Shown piece after piece: positions 1 through 11,274 of a stretch of 64,000 bases of DNA. This stretch comes from Moniliophthora roreri (taxonomy: Eukaryota > Basidiomycota > Agaricomycetes > Agaricales > Marasmiaceae), in assembly GCA_001466705.2 (NCBI GenBank), contig LATX02000133.1, positions 62,001 to 126,000 of the forward strand, read 5' to 3'. Position 1 is the first letter of the stretch. Each line of letters opens with the position of its first letter. The translations under genes and the position numbers were made by a program. The notes under the pieces were generated by a model. It saw only the letters and a program-made list of their open reading frames with translations, ran no database searches and was not told the DNA's origin.

Positions 1-2787
1 CCCATTCCATTCTTAGCCATCAATCTCTTTATCAGCCAAGGATCTGTCAATGCAGTATTCTCTATTACCAACCTTGTACAGCATGTTCTCCTTGCTCTTG
101 GACTTTGTCAGGCATCTTATTATGCAACCATATGAATGTGTGTTCCCAAGGTCCTTCTCTTTGCAGCAACACATCCAAGCTGTTATGGACATCTCCTACA
201 CCAAGCACCAGTGCCTCATGCAATCCCTCCTCTCCAGCTTATCCTGATAGACTCAGAGCTCATTGAAGTCAATTCAGATATGGAACCTGAGGACAAAGCA
301 CCCAAATCCAATGCAGAAATTATTTCTATTCACAACTCAGATAGTGACATTGACATGGACATTATATCCATTCATAGCTCAGATAGTGTGACACAGACTA
401 AGGCTGATAGCAATATTGAGCTCAGTAAGGTAAAAGTTTCTTTCAACTACATTGATCTTACTGGTGATGCCTAAAGCAAAAAGTTCAAACAGTAAATTAT
501 AATACATACTTAATACTGTATGATAGCCTGGAAGTATAGTATGAGATGAAGATATATATATATACATTAGTTCTGAAAAGAAGCTATATTATTAAGTTTG
601 GGCAAAACCTTGAATGCTCACTGCCACTGCTTCCTGACCTGAATCTTGGCTCTTCTTACTCTTCCTCTTGCAGAAATAAATTCTGTTCTGCTTATCCTCC
701 TGAGTACACTGCCTCCACAGTGTTCCCATAATCTGAGTCTAGCCCATTCAAACTTTCCTGGCCTAAATCATCAAGGGTTGAGAACTCATCCCAAAAGTTT
801 TCAAGTGTTGACTTGATGTAATGTTCAGCAACCCACTAAAGCAAAACATTGATTAGTATCCCAGTTTGGTAGTCATGAGGTTGTAGCTAACCTTCCACTC
901 ATTCAGAGCCTTTCCAAGCAACCTCCCAAGCTTGAACAGCACAGGCCAATACATGATCAGAATACTATGGCCTTGAATCTTGACATCACATGAGTCTGCA
1001 TTGAAAAACTCATACTTATTGCTTCATGTGTGGCTGAGCTTTTCAATGTTGTCTGAATACAATAACACCTTGTTATTTGGATTCTGAGCTTCCAGCTCTG
1101 GTTATGTGAACATCAATGGCAGTCCTTTGAACAACTTGAAAGTTCTAAACCTGTCTCTGCAGTTTGAGTTGAGACTGGATGGTGCAAGTACATCTGAGGC
1201 TGGTTCTGGTTGTGAAGCAAGTTGGCCCTGGTTATGATTATGTCCAGGAATGGGTGTTAAAAGGGTTGTTATTGGGTCAGTTGTATAAGCTGATGCTGCT
1301 GATGCTATGAAATAAACTGACACCAATGTAGGGTCAAGCATGATTGGCAGTCAAACAAAATAGGTTGGAATAGGTGGCAGTGCCCATGAGCAACTCAGGA
1401 TAGGTAGTGTAGTGTATACCAGTGCCAGTCACATCATGGAAGAGGATGGTACATGTGAATGAGGGAATGCTGGTGGCTGTATAGCATTGGATGTTATAGA
1501 TTCAGTAGATGAAACTCAGCTGACAATTGAAGTCAATTCAAGTGAGGTTGGCTTTGCTTGAGCTTGAAGCAATTGCTGAATATTGGTAAGTTGATCCACA
1601 ACATACTGACCTCCAAACATCTGAAGAAGATTTAATCAGAAGGAATTAGTCTAAACAGTGCACTTATGGGATGAATTTTTGGCTTTGAAGAATCCTCAGA
1701 ATGAACAAGTTTTGGTAAGCATGGCCTTGTCAGGTAATGTTGATGAAAACTTGCTGCCTATACAGGTTTTAGACATTCATTAAGTCAACTGGAAGGAATC
1801 CATCTCTTACCCATGTAATTGGCTTTCCCTGTTTGCCTACACCTGTACTGGAATGTTGTTCTCCTTGACCAGAGCTCTGAGCAGGACCTTGACTCAACCA
1901 CTCCTTGTGACACTTGTGAGACCCTTTNCTCTGCCCCCTCTGATTGTGAATACATGAAGAGTTTGTTTGGTGTATAAATTTGTGTGCCATTCCAGTTTTG
2001 CTTCCTCACTTCAGGCCCTGGAGATTGGTCCTGAGTGACTCCAGAGAGATAGACATCTGATAATGAACTTGCATTGTAAGAGATAAGAGTGACATCTTGA
2101 GTGCATAATAGCACTTTTCTAAGAGACACTTTACACCAAGAAGGAGCCTTGGGCACTTGGAGTGTGGCCTGTGTTGGGTATCAGGTTGTGACACACTTAG
2201 AGTCTTAGCAAGGGGTGTGCCTGTGCTGAGCTCTTTGTAGAAATTGGTCTAGGACCTTTTCCAGTATGCTGAGTGCTGTAGTTGTCTTAAAGAAGTCTTG
2301 AACTCTGTAGAGTCAGACTATATTGGCTACCAAGTCTTTGTATGGGACTGTAGCTCTTGTGTTTGTGCTTTGTGCACCATGTTCTTTGTGTTTTGTGTGT
2401 GTGTTTGTGAAATAAACCCATTTTAAACCTATCTATACTCCTTTGGAGGTGAACACTTCAAAGTAAAACACTACAATAAGAGAGAATCAACCTAGCTAAG
2501 GGTTTTGTTGGCATTCTAAGTGCAGCAACTCTGATCACACCAATCCACACTTGCACAACAAACTGAGTTAGACTTTTGGAGGTTATCTTTTAGGTAGTTT
2601 TCCATTAGTCTTATCTTAGACAAATTAATGTGGCAATTCTCTTCAATGAAACCTGGAAGCAGGCCCGGGAGTATGGGAAAAGATGGGATGAAGATAATAA
2701 GAAACCCCAGCAAACTTTTTGAAAGAAAGATGGGGTCTCAGTCAGAAGGATTAGGGAGGCTGAAGAAAAGGAATATATGACAAAGGG
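1..2787. other. CpG-poor repeat-derived sequence, no intact gene
   Basis: Only short broken frames are seen on both strands, CpG is scarce, and a single N lies at 1928. Short minus-strand frames (about 1102-1341 and 1785-2156) are Ser/Gln/Pro-rich and were not recognised. The stretch looks like decayed mobile-element sequence of unknown class. Confidence 0.5.
136..474 (+). CDS. short acidic ORF with IDLT motif, probable fragment
   Basis: This is a 112-codon open frame. Its second half is acidic and carries repeated I-I-S-I-H-S/N-S-D-S-D blocks, ending with a Y-I-D-L-T-G-D motif that resembles a SUMO-interacting motif. The first half has no recognisable domain. A similar V-I-D-L-T motif occurs in the Cys-rich antisense ORF at 12.4 kb, so the two may come from related elements. 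It could equally be a chance frame in a decayed repeat. Confidence 0.2.
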   Translation: MCVPKVLLFAATHPSCYGHLLHQAPVPHAIPPLQLILIDSELIEVNSDMEPEDKAPKSNAEIISIHNSDSDIDMDIISIHSSDSVTQTKADSNIELSKVKVSFNYIDLTGDA

Positions 2788-2788
2788 N

Positions 2789-3003
2789 ATGCAGTATATG
2801 GGTATCTAGGTTCAGAATCTGTTGCTACTGCCTAGGAGTTCCTTATCCTGTTTTTCAATGGTCGGAAATACTCTCAACTTCCATAGGAGTCATTGTGTAT
2901 TTCCTTGTTCCATCTGTCCTATCTGACTGACTCATGCTTATCTCTCATGTGTCTTTTCTCATCTATTGATCCTATCTGATTTCCATCTTATCACTTTCTC
3001 CTA
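2789..3003. repeat. dispersed direct repeat, copy A
   Basis: The segment is bounded by single Ns at 2788 and 3004. It recurs in direct orientation at about 6336-6552. Differences between the copies are mainly C/T and G/A transitions. Confidence 0.8.
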
Positions 3004-3118
3004 NCTCCCACTCCAAACTCTTCTTGCCAGTAATGTCGAGATCAGTGCCCTTGATGAAGATGTGGAAAGAACCGTTGACTGAGCCAGTGATATGCATAAC
3101 TTTTACCTTTTATTTCAC

Positions 3119-3853
3119 ATGCAAATAGAGAATATTTTGCACTTTTATGGTTGAAAATGACATATACAAGGGAATTGAGGACTAGTGTGAGCCCTGAGCA
3201 GCTAGTCAAAGCAAGTAGTAGAGAAGGATACAAAATATTAGCAGAGTAATGGTTGATGGTAGGCCATACAAGGGTACCCAACCACTGCTAGTATGAAAAT
3301 AAACAGCAAATCTGAACACAGAGGAGCATCCTGAAACCTGTAGGGAAACACACCACATCACACCTCTCTATCAAAAGCATACCAAAGGGAATATTTTAAT
3401 TTTTAACAATATTTTCAAACCACACCCAACTTGAAGGAAGAATAAAAGCCTTTGATGATACATCAACAAGAATATTACCAAGAAACAGATATGAAACAGA
3501 GAATGACAAATTATCGGCAGGGAATACTTGAGATACCGATAATCAAATTAGAGGAATGAAATAGATGATTGGTTACTGAAAAGGTGCCTGTATCACAGAA
3601 AGCGGAAGACAAAGCTGTATGACGAGAAGATAGCACAGCTGAGCTTATACATACACTTTAGAGGTGAAATGGAAGCATATTACGTGTCCACAGAGCAGAT
3701 GACAATAGATGGAGAAGGAAGGAACCATGTGGAGTGGCATGGAAGTATAATATTTTCAAACAGAGTTGGAAGGAGAGCCGTTTGATTGAGGAAATTGCAA
3801 ACAATTAGTGTCAGGAGACTGCACAATCATTATAGAAAAGGAATAAAAGAGTT
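3119..3853. repeat. direct repeat pair 1, copy 1
   Basis: The sequence matches 3855-4589 across its whole length. The second copy begins immediately after the single N at 3854. The copies differ at scattered sites, most of them TpG or CpA in this copy where the other has CpG, so these are two really divergent copies and not the same read placed twice. Confidence 0.8.
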
Positions 3854-3854
3854 N

Positions 3855-4589
3855 ATGCAAATAGAGAATATTTTGCACTTTTATGGTTGAAAATGACATA
3901 TACAAGGGAATTGAGGACTAGTGTGAGCCCTGAGCAGCTAGTCAAAGTGAGTAGTAGAGAAGGATACAAAATATTAGCAGAGTAATGGTTGACGGTAGGC
4001 CATACAAGGGTACCTGACCACTGCTAGTATGAAAATAAACAGTGAATCTGAACACAGAGGAGCATTCCGAAAACCTGTAGGGAAACACACCACATCGCAC
4101 CTCTCTATCGAAAGCGTACCAAAGGGAATATTTTAATTTTTAACAATATTTTCAAACCACACCTGACTTGAAGGAAGAATAAAAGCCTTTGATGATACAT
4201 CAACGAGAATATTACCGAGAAACAGATATGAAACAGAGAATGACAAATTATCGGCGGGGGATACTCGAGATACTGATAATCAAATTAGAGGAATGAAATA
4301 GATGATCGGTTACTGAAAAGGTGCCTGTATCATGGAAAGTGGAAGACAAAGCTGTATGACGAGAAGATAGCATGGCTAAGCTTATGCGTACACTTTAGAG
4401 GAGAAATGGAAGCATATTACACGTCCACAGAGCAGATGACAATAGACAGAGAAGGAAGGAACCATGCAGAGTGGCATGGAAGTATAATATTTTCAAATGG
4501 AGTCGGAAGGAGAGCTGTTTGATTGAGGAAATTGCAAATGATTAGTGTCAGGAGACTGTGCAATCATCATAGAAAAAGAATAAAAGAGA
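3855..4589. repeat. direct repeat pair 1, copy 2
   Basis: Partner of 3119-3853. This copy keeps more CpG dinucleotides, for example in the sites around 4096-4120 and 4245-4270, and is therefore the less decayed one. Confidence 0.8.
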
Positions 4590-5238
4590 TTATGGCTATG
4601 AAGCCTGACTACAATTGGACACTGTGACAGAGAAATTACCAAACACAGCTCAGTTTATATAATATTTAGCACCCAACTCAGTTTTATTTGTATGTGTGAC
4701 AGATATATTAGATTATTTATGTTGTAGGGTATATAAGGGGATGTGTTTTGTAGGTGGAAAGCAGGAGAGATACTGCCCACCAATTACCAGAGTGTATGAC
4801 ATTGTTGTTCAGGTAGAAGAGCTACCAGCAAATCAGTATTTTTCAACTACTTCAGGCTCTAGCTTATTTAGTTGTGCAAGAGGCACAGGCTAGTTGAGAC
4901 CTGAGATTGTAACCCAAACCAGAGATATAAATAAAAGCTAGGAAGAGCTTAGTTTTTAATGCAAGAGGCATGTTTTCTGATAAGAAGAATATTGTATCAG
5001 TTTACCAAGAGGGTAGCTGACGTGCATCAGTATAGTCTGGTGTTTCAACATGAATCAGAGAGGGTTTCAGGCTAGCAGTGTCTAGAAGATTTGTCCTCTT
5101 GAGAATTGTTGCAGAACATAGCTAAGAGGGCTATATTCAGGTACAAGAGGTACCTTTGTTCTCACTTAGAAGAAGTTTATTCTTTGGGCAGTTTCTGGTC
5201 GAACCTTATACCAGTTTTGCTTTCAAAGTGATCAATAA
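4486..5238. repeat. direct repeat pair 2, copy 1 (LTR-like)
   Basis: It repeats at 5240-5995, with the second copy starting right after the N at 5239. It contains TATA-like elements (for example near 4729) and the identical small ORF seen in both copies, which is not likely a gene. The TATA plus downstream AATAAA-like stretches suggest part of an LTR or its leader, but no clean TG...CA ends were found. Confidence 0.6.
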
Positions 5239-5239
5239 N

Positions 5240-5995
5240 AATATTTTCAAATGGAGTCGGAAGGAGAGCTGTTTGATTGAGGAAATTGCAAATGATTAGT
5301 GTCAGGAGACTGTGCAATCATCATAGAAAAAGAATAAAAGAGATTATGGCTATGAAGCCTGACTACAATTGGACACTGTGACAGAGAAATTACCAAACAC
5401 AGCTCAGTTTATATAATATTTAGCACCCGACTCAGTTTTATTTGTATGTGTGACAGATATATTAGATTATTTATGTTGTAGGGTATATAAGGGGATGTGT
5501 TTTGTAGGTGGAAAGCAGGAGAGATACTGCCCACTGATTACCAGAGTGTATGACGTTGTTGTTCAGGTAGAAGAGCTACCAGCAAATCAGTATTTTTCAA
5601 CTACTTCAGGCTCTAGCTTATTTAGTTGTGCAAGAGGCACAGGCTAGTTGAGACCTGAGATTGTAACCCAAACCAGAGATATAAATAAAAGCTAGAAAGA
5701 GCTTAGTTTTTAACGCAAGAGGCATGTTTTCTGATAAGAAGAATATTGTATCAGTTTACCAAGAGGGTAACTGACGTGCATCAGTATAGTCTGGTGTTTC
5801 GATGTGAATCAGAGAGGGTTTCAGGCTAGCAGTGTCTAGAAGATTTGTCCTCTTGAGAATTGTTGCAGAACATAGCTAAGAGGGCTATATTCAGGTACAA
5901 GAGGTACCTTTGTTCTTGCTTAGAAGAAGTTTATTCTTTGGGCAGTTTTCTGGTTGAACATCAGTACCAGTATTTGCTTTGAAGTGATTAATAAA
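5240..5995. repeat. direct repeat pair 2, copy 2 (LTR-like)
   Basis: Partner of 4486-5238. Differences are again mostly CpG versus TpG/CpA. The copies lose similarity in their last ~40 bases. Confidence 0.6.
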
Positions 5996-7049
5996 ACTAT
6001 AAACCCATAAATATTATACAAAACAAACACCAATCTCAATCTGAGAAGTTGTTTTGAAGGCAAATCGTCTCTGAACTACTGAGCAAGACATTGGGAATTA
6101 TTCATAACGTTGCGGTAACAGTGAACCACGCCGAACCAACTTGCAAACAAAACTGAGAATCAAGAACTTATATATATATATACCTTTTTCGAGGGTATTT
6201 TGGCACCACAGGCCTCATGTTTTCATAGTAGAGGCATAGGTTTTTGAGCATCTTCATCTGGAGCCCACTGCGAGGGAGGTTCTAGAGAATATTATCAGTG
6301 AATTACTTGATANCATGACTCGAGCTAGGCCCTCCATGTGGTATATGGGTATCTAGGTTTGGAATCCATTGCTACTGCCTAGGAGTTCCTTATCCTGTTT
6401 TTCAATGGTCAGAAATACTCTCAACTTCCATAGGAGTCATTATGTATTTCCTTGTTCTGTCTGTCCTATCTGACTGACTCATGCTTATCTCTCATGTTTC
6501 TTTTCTTGTCTATCAGTCATATCTGATTTCTGTCTTATCACTTTCCTTCTATCTTTGGAGGATTATGGCATCACCCTCTTGGAATGCAGAGTGATCATAT
6601 ACTTGAGCTAATACTCCATTATATACATGATTTGGATATCATTGTATCTTTTCTCTTGGTATATCATAGGTATCATCCCAAGCTTGAAGGAGCTTGCTGA
6701 GAGTAATTGAAGATTGTTTAAAAGTGAAATATCCCCTTGATATACCATATATATGTTCAACTACCAATGTGTCTCTCTTGAACACACCATATAGAGGTCC
6801 CTACAGGTTTCAGAAGGCTCAATGCACAATATTGAGAGTCTATAAGTGACTTGGTACCCATGTGGAGCATACTGTAAGTACAATTAACTTATAGCTTCAT
6901 GCCATCAAGCATATATAGGTTTTGACTGACTACTCAGGCTCATATCAGTCCTTCTATTTCCATGTTTCTTATCATTTCAACTGTTTAAATATGTCTGAAC
7001 AATGCTCATATGTGTAGAATTTGAAAGGTTTATAAAATTGGTATATTAC
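5996..7049. other. AT-rich intergenic/repeat sequence
   Basis: No gene is seen. A single N lies at 6313. The second copy of the dispersed repeat occupies 6336-6552. The rest is low in CpG and may include the decayed 5' part (gag and protease) of the Ty3/gypsy element that becomes recognisable from about 7050. Confidence 0.4.
6336..6552. repeat. dispersed direct repeat, copy B
   Basis: Matches 2789-3003 in the same orientation. Confidence 0.75.
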
Positions 7050-7069
7050 TGAGCACAGAGTCTTCTGGT

Positions 7070-10000
7070 AAGGCTGGCAACATTGAGCTGGTTGATATGT
7101 CTGCTGTCCCTACTCCCTATCACAAGTTTGCACCTGTTTTCAATGAAGGTCTTTCCTGGAAACTTGCTGACCACCAAGAGTTCAATCTGAAGATTGAACT
7201 TGAGGAAGGAGCTCAGCCACCTCTTGGCTGAGTTTACTCTCTCTCAGGCAATGAGCTGGCAGCTCTTCAGGAATTCCTAGATGACAATCTTTGCAGTGGA
7301 TTCATCACCTCCTCAGGCTCACCCTTTGGAGCACTGGTACTCTTTGTTAAGAAGAAATCCAGGGCCCTATGCCTGTGTGTGGATTTTCAAGGCCTTAACA
7401 AGATCACCAAGAAGGATTGTTATTCCCTTCTTCTCATTTCTGACCCACTTGATGCCCTGAGTAAGGCCAAAGTTTATACCAAGCTCGATCTTTGCCATGC
7501 ATACCATTTCGTATGAATCCCTGAAGGTGATGAGTGGAAAACTGCATTTCAGACCTGATATGGCTCTTATCAATGGAACATCATCCCTAAAGGACTCACC
7601 AACACTCCTGCTGCTTTCCAGCACTTTGTCAATTCCATTTTCACTGATCTCTTAAACATCTGTGTTGTTGTTTATCTTGACAACATCCTCATCTATTCTG
7701 AAAACATGGACAATCATGAGAAGCACATTAAGGAGGTCCTCTGACAGTTGAAAAAGCATGGCTTATATTGTAATCCAAAGAAGTGCGAGTTCCACATATC
7801 CAAATGCAAATTCCTTGGATTCATACTCTCACCCAATGGCTTTTGCATGGCCAAAGACAAGGTCCAAGCTATTGCTGACTGGCCTGTTCCCCAGAAAGTT
7901 AAAGACATCCAATCCTTCCTAGGGTTCTGTAACTTCTACCACTGGTTCATCTACAGCTACTCCAACATCACTATTCCTCTCACCTGGCTTACTAGAAAGG
8001 ACGTCCAATGGAACTGGGGACCCAAGGCTCAGAAAGTGTTCGAAGACCTTAAGGAAACTTTCACCCAAGCACTGGTACTGACTCACTGGGAACCTGATTG
8101 CCCAATCATGATTGAAACCGACACATCCAACTATGCTATTGCTGCCATTCTTTGCATCACCCTTTCCAATGGCGAACTTCACCCAGTCACTTTCCTCTCT
8201 CGAATCCTTACTGGAGCTGAACTCAACTATGACACACATGACAAGGAGTTGCTTGCTATCTCTGAAGCATTCAAGTTGTGGCATTATTACCTCGAAGGTG
8301 CTGCTAACCCAATCAACATCATCACCAACCACAAGAACTTGGAATATTTCTCCACTACCAAGATTCTCACCTGACAACAGGTCCAATGGTCAGAGTACTT
8401 ATCTGCCTTCAACATGGTAATCCATTTTCAGCCAGGAAGGTTAGGTGCCAAGCCTGATGCTCTGACTAGACATTGGGACATCTACTCTAAAGAGGGAGAT
8501 ACTGGCTATGTGTCAGTCAATCTACAGAATCTTCAGCTAATTTTCACTAAAGAGCAGCTCATCTCCTCACTTCGGGCGACTTACTTAGAGGAACCTGTTC
8601 TCCAAGCAAGTGTTCTCATGGACATCAAGAAGCTCCATTCCAACATCTGAACTGCTCTTCCCTCCAACCCTGAAGCCATTGCAGGCATGCAACATGTGCA
8701 GAAAGGCCACAACCAATGGACAATCAATGACTCTGGTCTCCTCCAACTAGACAACAGGATCTTTATACTCTCAGCCAACAACCTCTGCCTACAAGTCTGC
8801 AAGCATCATCATGACCATGTCCTTGCCAGTCACTTTGGCCAGAATCATATGCTAGCAATCATTCAGTGTTTATATACTTGGCCTTGGATCCAGGATTTTG
8901 TCAAGAACTATGTTAGGTCATGCACTGACTGTGGCAGGAACAAGTCTCATCGACATCGGCCATATGGAATGCTCAAACTCTTACCTGTTCCAACCCGACC
9001 TTGGGATTCCATCTCTCTCAACTTCATTGAACAGCTCTCTGATTCCAATGGTCACACATCTATCCTTGTCATCATTGATCATGCATGCAAGCAAGCCATC
9101 TTCATTCCTCTTTCCAAAAAGATCACTTCCAAAACTCTCACACAACTCTTTGTTATCCATGTCTTCTCCAAGCATGGTGTTCCAACCCATGTTACCTCCA
9201 ACTGTGGATCCGAATTCATTTTGTCCTTCAGCCAAAGCCTTGGACAAGCTCTAAACATGAAGTTGCACTTCACTTCCAGTTATCACCCCAAAGCCAATGG
9301 ACAGACCAAACAAGCAAATCAGATATTGGAACAGTATCTTCAGATGTACTGCACTTACCAGCAGGACAACTGGGATGTCTTGTTACCTCTTGCAGAGTTT
9401 GCTTACAACAATGCTCCTAACACTTCCACAGGTATCTCTCCTTTCTTTGCCAACAAGAGATACCATCTGAACATCACAGTACACCCAGAATACCATCTCA
9501 CATCCCAGAAAGCTCACAACTATGTTAGCAATCTCAATGATGTACACCAGTTCCTACACAATGAGATCAAGGCTGCCCAGGAAGCTTATAAAATCACAGC
9601 CAATAATCAATGAAAACCCACACCTGACTTCCAAGTTGGCCAACAAGTCTACATTCTAGCCAAGCATATTAAGATGACTTGGCCAATGAAGAAGCTTGCA
9701 GAGAAGTACCTAGGTCTGTACACAATCATTGCTCAATCAAGCTCCAATGCCTTCACCATCCAACTTCCTGACTACCTTTCCAGCATTCACTCTGTTTTCC
9801 ATGTATCCCAACTTGAACCTTTCCACTCTTCCAAAATACCTAACTGCACTGAACCACCACCACCTCTGGTTGAGATTAATGACAAAGGTGAACCTCATTA
9901 TGAGATATATGAGATCTTAGACTTGAAGTTGGATTGGCAGTGTAAGTGTCAGTTACGATACCTTGTGAAGTGGGCTGGCTATGAGGGTACAGATGAAGAA

Positions 10001-10150
10001 ATCCAATGGGTTTCAGCTGAGGACTTAGACCCAGGCAAAGCACTTGACGACTTCCACTCCAATCCCTCAACCTGACATAAACTCAGGCCTCTTGACAAAC
10101 ACAAGGCTGCACTTGCACAATACTCAGCACTTCGGCCAGTTAAACTTTGA
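7070..10150 (+). pseudogene. pol: Ty3/gypsy pol: RT-RNase H-integrase-chromodomain, inactivated
   Basis: Read through its stops, this frame gives a full chromovirus-type polyprotein. The reverse transcriptase spans about 7120-7740, RNase H about 8000-8360, the HHCC zinc finger and integrase core about 8770-9480, and a chromodomain about 9895-10060 (V-K-W-A-G-Y core). Eight in-frame TGA stops lie at 7229, 7514, 7556, 7742, 8372, 8648, 9611 and 10073, every one at a position where the family normally has Arg. The catalytic YLDD box reads YLDN (7682-7684), and the second integrase Asp is Asn (9200-9202). Further Arg to Cys, His, Gln or Trp changes are common. The element is dead; CpG deamination explains all of these changes. 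The natural stop is 10148-10150. Confidence 0.92.
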
Positions 10151-10525
10151 GTTTTTCTTTCTTGCATCACACTTCTTGACTCCATGCATATAACTAATTA
10201 TTTGTATCTAATTTTTTGCCAAGATAATTTTTTTATGATACTCTACAGTTGTCTGTGTCCATGGGTGTGTCCAAGAAACAAGAAAGTGTTCGGCCAGCTG
10301 TTACTTCTCTTCATCCTCCTCTTTGTTATCAACCTCCTCCTCACCCAATCTGTCCTCTTCTACCACCTTTCCTTTCCTCTTGTCAACCTTCATTTCCTCC
10401 TCCTCCTCATCCAACAGTGCAATCTCGTATATATCCAGCACCTGCACCAAATGTTGTGTCTGACTCTCCACTGTCTTCTCCAATGCCTCGACTTGGCTGG
10501 ACAACTTGTTCAGACACACTACATA

Positions 10526-11274
10526 TGAGGTGTTCTTTTCATGCTATTAATACAAAGGAAATACACTCAGAATACTGCTATATATTTACTTCTAGACAAC
10601 ACTCAGAATACTGCTATATATTTACTTCTAGACAACACTCAGAAAACTCTATTAGTTTCAAGCTATCATCACATATTGAAAATAGCAAGCATATTCTGTA
10701 TTTTAATTTCCAGAAGAGTCTGTATTTTCTAATAATTTTATAACAATGAAATTATAAAATTATCCTTTAGTTTTCTAATTACAAATATACTAGATTTTCT
10801 GCCTTATAAAATAGTGAGAAAACATTCAGAAAATAAATATAAAATTTTGAATATTATATCAAGGGAAAACATGTTAAATACAAAAGGAAAATTATATGAA
10901 AACTATCTGAAAACTGCTGTAAGATATAGTATTTCCACATGATTTTCCTACTATTTTCCTAGTGTTTTCCTAGTGTTTTCTCTGACTTTTCCACAATAGA
11001 AAATTTGGAATTTTTATCTTATCTTATCAGCATTTTCTGAGTATTTTCAACCAGAGAAAATTTAATGTTTTCTCAGCATGGAAATTATTCTAATATATTG
11101 TATTGTCTATTAATTCTATATTTTTTGCTATTGAAAATTTAACATCCTCCAGACATATTCTTGTTGAGAGGACACAATTAAAATTTAGAATTTATAAATG
11201 CTTTTTTGAAAATCTTCTTTGCAAGAAGATTAAGTGTTTTCTCAATCAGAAAACCATGTTAAAAGAACACCTCG
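10526..11274. mobile_element. MITE-like non-autonomous DNA element with TIRs and 6-bp TSD
   Basis: Terminal inverted repeats read GAGGTGTTCTTTT at the left (10527-10539) and its complement at the right (11261-11273). The flanking direct repeat TACATA occurs at 10520-10525 and 11275-11280. The interior is very AT-rich, without a coding frame, and includes a 36-bp tandem repeat (from 10563) and repeated ttttccta(g/c)t blocks. Removing the element and one TACATA joins the Cys-rich ORF in frame, which strongly supports the boundaries. Confidence 0.8.
10563..10640. repeat. 36-bp tandem repeat inside the MITE-like element
   Basis: Two complete 36-bp units start at 10563 and 10599, and a third begins at 10635 before diverging. 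Confidence 0.8.

Noticed and set aside
4696..5647. Two near-identical 65-codon ORFs (4696-4893 and 5450-5647)
   Set aside because: They are conserved only because they lie in the duplicated repeat; no domain, and upstream TATA-like sequence suggests noncoding LTR or leader.
7229..10075. UGA recoding (selenocysteine or stop reassignment) to explain repeated in-frame TGA
   Set aside because: Neighbouring host genes use TGA normally as a stop (for example homoserine kinase), and the TGA sites match Arg, as expected of CGA deamination.
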